Below, in pieces: positions 62,565 to 64,000 of a DNA stretch of 64,000 bases (within the stretch, counting starts at the first letter, position 1; each line of letters begins with the position of its first letter). Under the pieces are notes generated by a model that was not told the DNA's origin, made no database searches, and saw nothing but the letters and a program-made list of their open reading frames with translations. The stretch comes from Natronohydrobacter thiooxidans (GTDB lineage: Bacteria; Pseudomonadota; Alphaproteobacteria; Rhodobacterales; Rhodobacteraceae): NCBI RefSeq assembly GCF_001884735.1, contig NZ_MJAP01000003.1, positions 62,001 through 126,000 of the forward strand, written 5' to 3'. The translations under genes and the position numbers were made by a program.

Positions 62565-63011
62565 TCAGTCGTGAACGGCCTCGATCCCCTCGGCGGCCTT
62601 CAGACGATAGACCCAGGCCGAGGTGCCGTCCTCCAGTACCATCAAATCACGGCGGTATCTGCGGCCGGTTCGCTCATAGCGGTCCAGGCGCACCATTTCT
62701 TCCGGGCTGACGCGGAAGCGCACCCCGTCGAGCACCATGGAAGGTTCCCCGCGCAGGTCACGCCGGTTGCGTTGCCATCCGCGCAACTGCGCAGGCTCTG
62801 CGGGCACGGGTCGCCCGATCACGATGAAGCGCACCAACGGATTGGCCAGTGTGGCGAAGCCGAACACATAGCTGTCCTCGTCCGGCGGCGGTGGCGCATT
62901 GGCGTCCAGCCGTGGCAAATAGACCGGAGCGCGCGAAATCATCAGCCAGATGCCGAGAAGCAGGACAATCAGCGCGAGCCAGAAAGACGGTTTAGAAATC
63001 AGGATGTTCAT
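62565..63011 (-). CDS. Membrane-anchored gamma-glutamylcyclotransferase (AIG2)-like protein
   Basis: 148 aa. An N-terminal membrane helix (about 9-25), then the GGCT-like domain with YVFGFATLANP (48-58) in the place of the substrate-binding YG-x-L motif, AQLRGWQRNRRD and LDRYERTGRRYRRDLM, which holds a candidate catalytic Glu. Members cleave gamma-glutamyl-amines to give pyroglutamate. It lies 21 bp before the amidoligase gene, forming a possible make-and-break pair. Confidence 0.72.
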   Translation of the reverse strand: MNILISKPSFWLALIVLLLGIWLMISRAPVYLPRLDANAPPPPDEDSYVFGFATLANPLVRFIVIGRPVPAEPAQLRGWQRNRRDLRGEPSMVLDGVRFRVSPEEMVRLDRYERTGRRYRRDLMVLEDGTSAWVYRLKAAEGIEAVHD

Positions 63012-63020
63012 GGGCTATAT

Positions 63021-63941
63021 CTAGCCCGCGCCCTGCTGCGGCAAGGTTTTCTGTGCCAAGGCCGCGCGACGCTTGCGCAGCACCTCCCAGATATAGAGGA
63101 CCATCGCGCCCCAGATCATGGGGAAAGCCACCTGCCGCGCCCCCTCAAAGGGCTCGCGGAAGATGAAAACCGAGATCAGGAAGATCAAGGTCGGAATGGT
63201 ATAGCCCGCAATCGCGATGGTCGACAGCGTCAGCCCCTTGGCCCCGTTGGCGTAGAGCATCAGCGGTATCGCCGTGATCGCGCCCGCGCCTATCAGAAGC
63301 GCAAGGTCACGCGGACCGGCCTGTACGAAGAACAATGCGCCCTGCGCGTAGAGCCAGAGCAGATAGCCCAGCGCGATGGGCAGCAGGATCAGCGCCTCCA
63401 GCGCGAATCCCTGATTGGGACCGATCGGCAGCGCGCGCTTGAAATAGGCGTAGCCCCCCCAGCTGAAGACCAGAAGCAGCGCCCCCATGGGCAGCGATCC
63501 GGCTTCGAGCGTCAGGACCAGCACCGCCGCTGTGGCCAGAGCAACCGCGCCCCATTGCCGCAAACTGAGCTTGTCGCCCAGAAGCCCGGCCCCAAGTGCC
63601 ACCGCGAAAATCGGGTTGATGTAATAGCCAAGGGCGGCCTCCATCGCCTGGCCCGACTGGATCAGCCAGACATAGGTCATCCAGTTTACCGAGATCAGCG
63701 ATGCGGTCACAAAGGCCATGCCCAGCATCTTCGGGGTGCGCAGGGCGGCGCGCAAATCCGTTGTGCGCCCCAGCCAGATCAGCACCACAAGCGCAACCGG
63801 TACGGCCCAGATCACACGATGGGCCACGACCTCGACTGTCGGAACATGCGCCAAAGCCCTGAAATAGAACGGCAACAGCCCCCAGAGGCAGAAGGCCGCC
63901 CCGGCAAAGGCGAAACCGCGTGGGGTATCTTCATGCATCAT
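63021..63941 (-). CDS. rarD: RarD/EamA family transporter
   Basis: 306 aa with ten hydrophobic segments. FCLWGLLPFYFRALAHVP and AHRVIWAVP at the start are the RarD pattern; the LSTIAIAGYTIPTLIFLISVFIF-like second repeat follows. An inner-membrane permease of the drug/metabolite superfamily; substrate unknown. The start overlaps the upstream gene by 11 bases. Confidence 0.88.
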   Translation of the reverse strand: MMHEDTPRGFAFAGAAFCLWGLLPFYFRALAHVPTVEVVAHRVIWAVPVALVVLIWLGRTTDLRAALRTPKMLGMAFVTASLISVNWMTYVWLIQSGQAMEAALGYYINPIFAVALGAGLLGDKLSLRQWGAVALATAAVLVLTLEAGSLPMGALLLVFSWGGYAYFKRALPIGPNQGFALEALILLPIALGYLLWLYAQGALFFVQAGPRDLALLIGAGAITAIPLMLYANGAKGLTLSTIAIAGYTIPTLIFLISVFIFREPFEGARQVAFPMIWGAMVLYIWEVLRKRRAALAQKTLPQQGAG

Positions 63942-64000
63942 TCAGGCCCGCCTGCACGGCGGCCATGAAGGCCTCGCCGCGTTTCTCGAAATCGGGAAAC
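63931..64000 (-). CDS. C-terminal end of a gene continuing past the window
   Basis: The last 22 codons (FPDFEKRGEAFMAAVQAGLN, then Asp-Ala) and a stop at 63931-63933. The frame is open to the window edge. Translationally coupled to rarD by overlap. The family cannot be told from so little sequence. Confidence 0.55.
   Translation of the reverse strand, partial: FPDFEKRGEAFMAAVQAGLNDA

Overview
The window reads as a continuous chromosomal stretch of a GC-rich alphaproteobacterium, most probably a member of the Rhodobacteraceae (Rhodobacterales). The evidence is gene content and order: ccmA-B-C-D-G followed by Mth938-like/secF/secD/yajC, ihfB-lapA-trpF, sucCD-sucAB-lpd behind mdh, gcrA, a small 4.5S-type SRP RNA, and a membrane-bound formate dehydrogenase island with its alphaproteobacterial accessory families. 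Genus cannot be decided from the sequence. No tRNA, rRNA, insertion sequence, prophage or CRISPR array was seen. Nearly all of the sequence is coding.

Layout. 1-1.2 kb: the end of a low-GC gene with a PIN-like C-terminus, then a small membrane-anchored protein. 1.4-4.1 kb (minus): cytochrome c maturation genes ccmG, ccmD, ccmC, ccmB, ccmA. 4.2-7.5 kb (minus): Mth938-like gene, secF, secD, yajC. 7.7-12.5 kb (minus): squalene/phytoene-synthase-like protein, methyltransferase, citramalate synthase and cysS; cysS has a compositionally foreign 3' part and is followed by a nested inverted-repeat element. 12.7-15.3 kb: a periplasmic sulfide:quinone oxidoreductase and a small membrane protein, divergent from an Rrf2/NsrR-type regulator whose promoter carries a perfect FNR box at the class II position. 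15.3-18.2 kb: trpF, lapA, ihfB, and a WD40-cytochrome c fusion with a 51-residue partner. 18.2-30.4 kb: Mrp ATPase, formate dehydrogenase (gamma, beta, alpha, a 71-residue TAT protein), a TorD-like chaperone, five poorly characterised accessory proteins (one a ligase-fold protein without its catalytic residues) and a divergent multi-cluster ferredoxin.

30.5-41.7 kb (minus): HbpS/GlcG-like protein, lpd, MAPEG protein, sucB, sucA, DUF805 protein, sucD, a sulfotransferase, sucC and mdh; a double palindromic operator lies upstream of sucC. 41.9-48.1 kb: MFS exporter/Lrp pair, an ExbB/MotA-like plus coiled-coil OmpA pair, DUF2852 and TetR genes. 48.3-56.1 kb: SRP RNA, methyltransferase, gamma-glutamyltransferase, cytochrome c, ABC-2 permease, gcrA, aminopeptidase P, DUF427 and DUF1097 proteins. 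56.1-57.1 kb: the only long gene-poor stretch, with a 58-residue membrane peptide and a RIME1-like palindromic repeat. 57.1-64 kb: aroB, aroK, a translationally coupled trio ending in xerD, an amidoligase/cyclotransferase pair, a RarD-type transporter and the end of one more gene.

The genes describe a respiratory, metabolically flexible bacterium: cytochrome c maturation serves several c-type cytochromes in the window, formate and sulfide feed electrons to the quinone pool, and the TCA cycle operon is grouped. The parts least explained by known biology are the formate dehydrogenase accessory proteins (24.2-30.4 kb), the amidoligase/cyclotransferase pair (61.6-63.0 kb) and the WD40-cytochrome fusion (16.8-18.2 kb).
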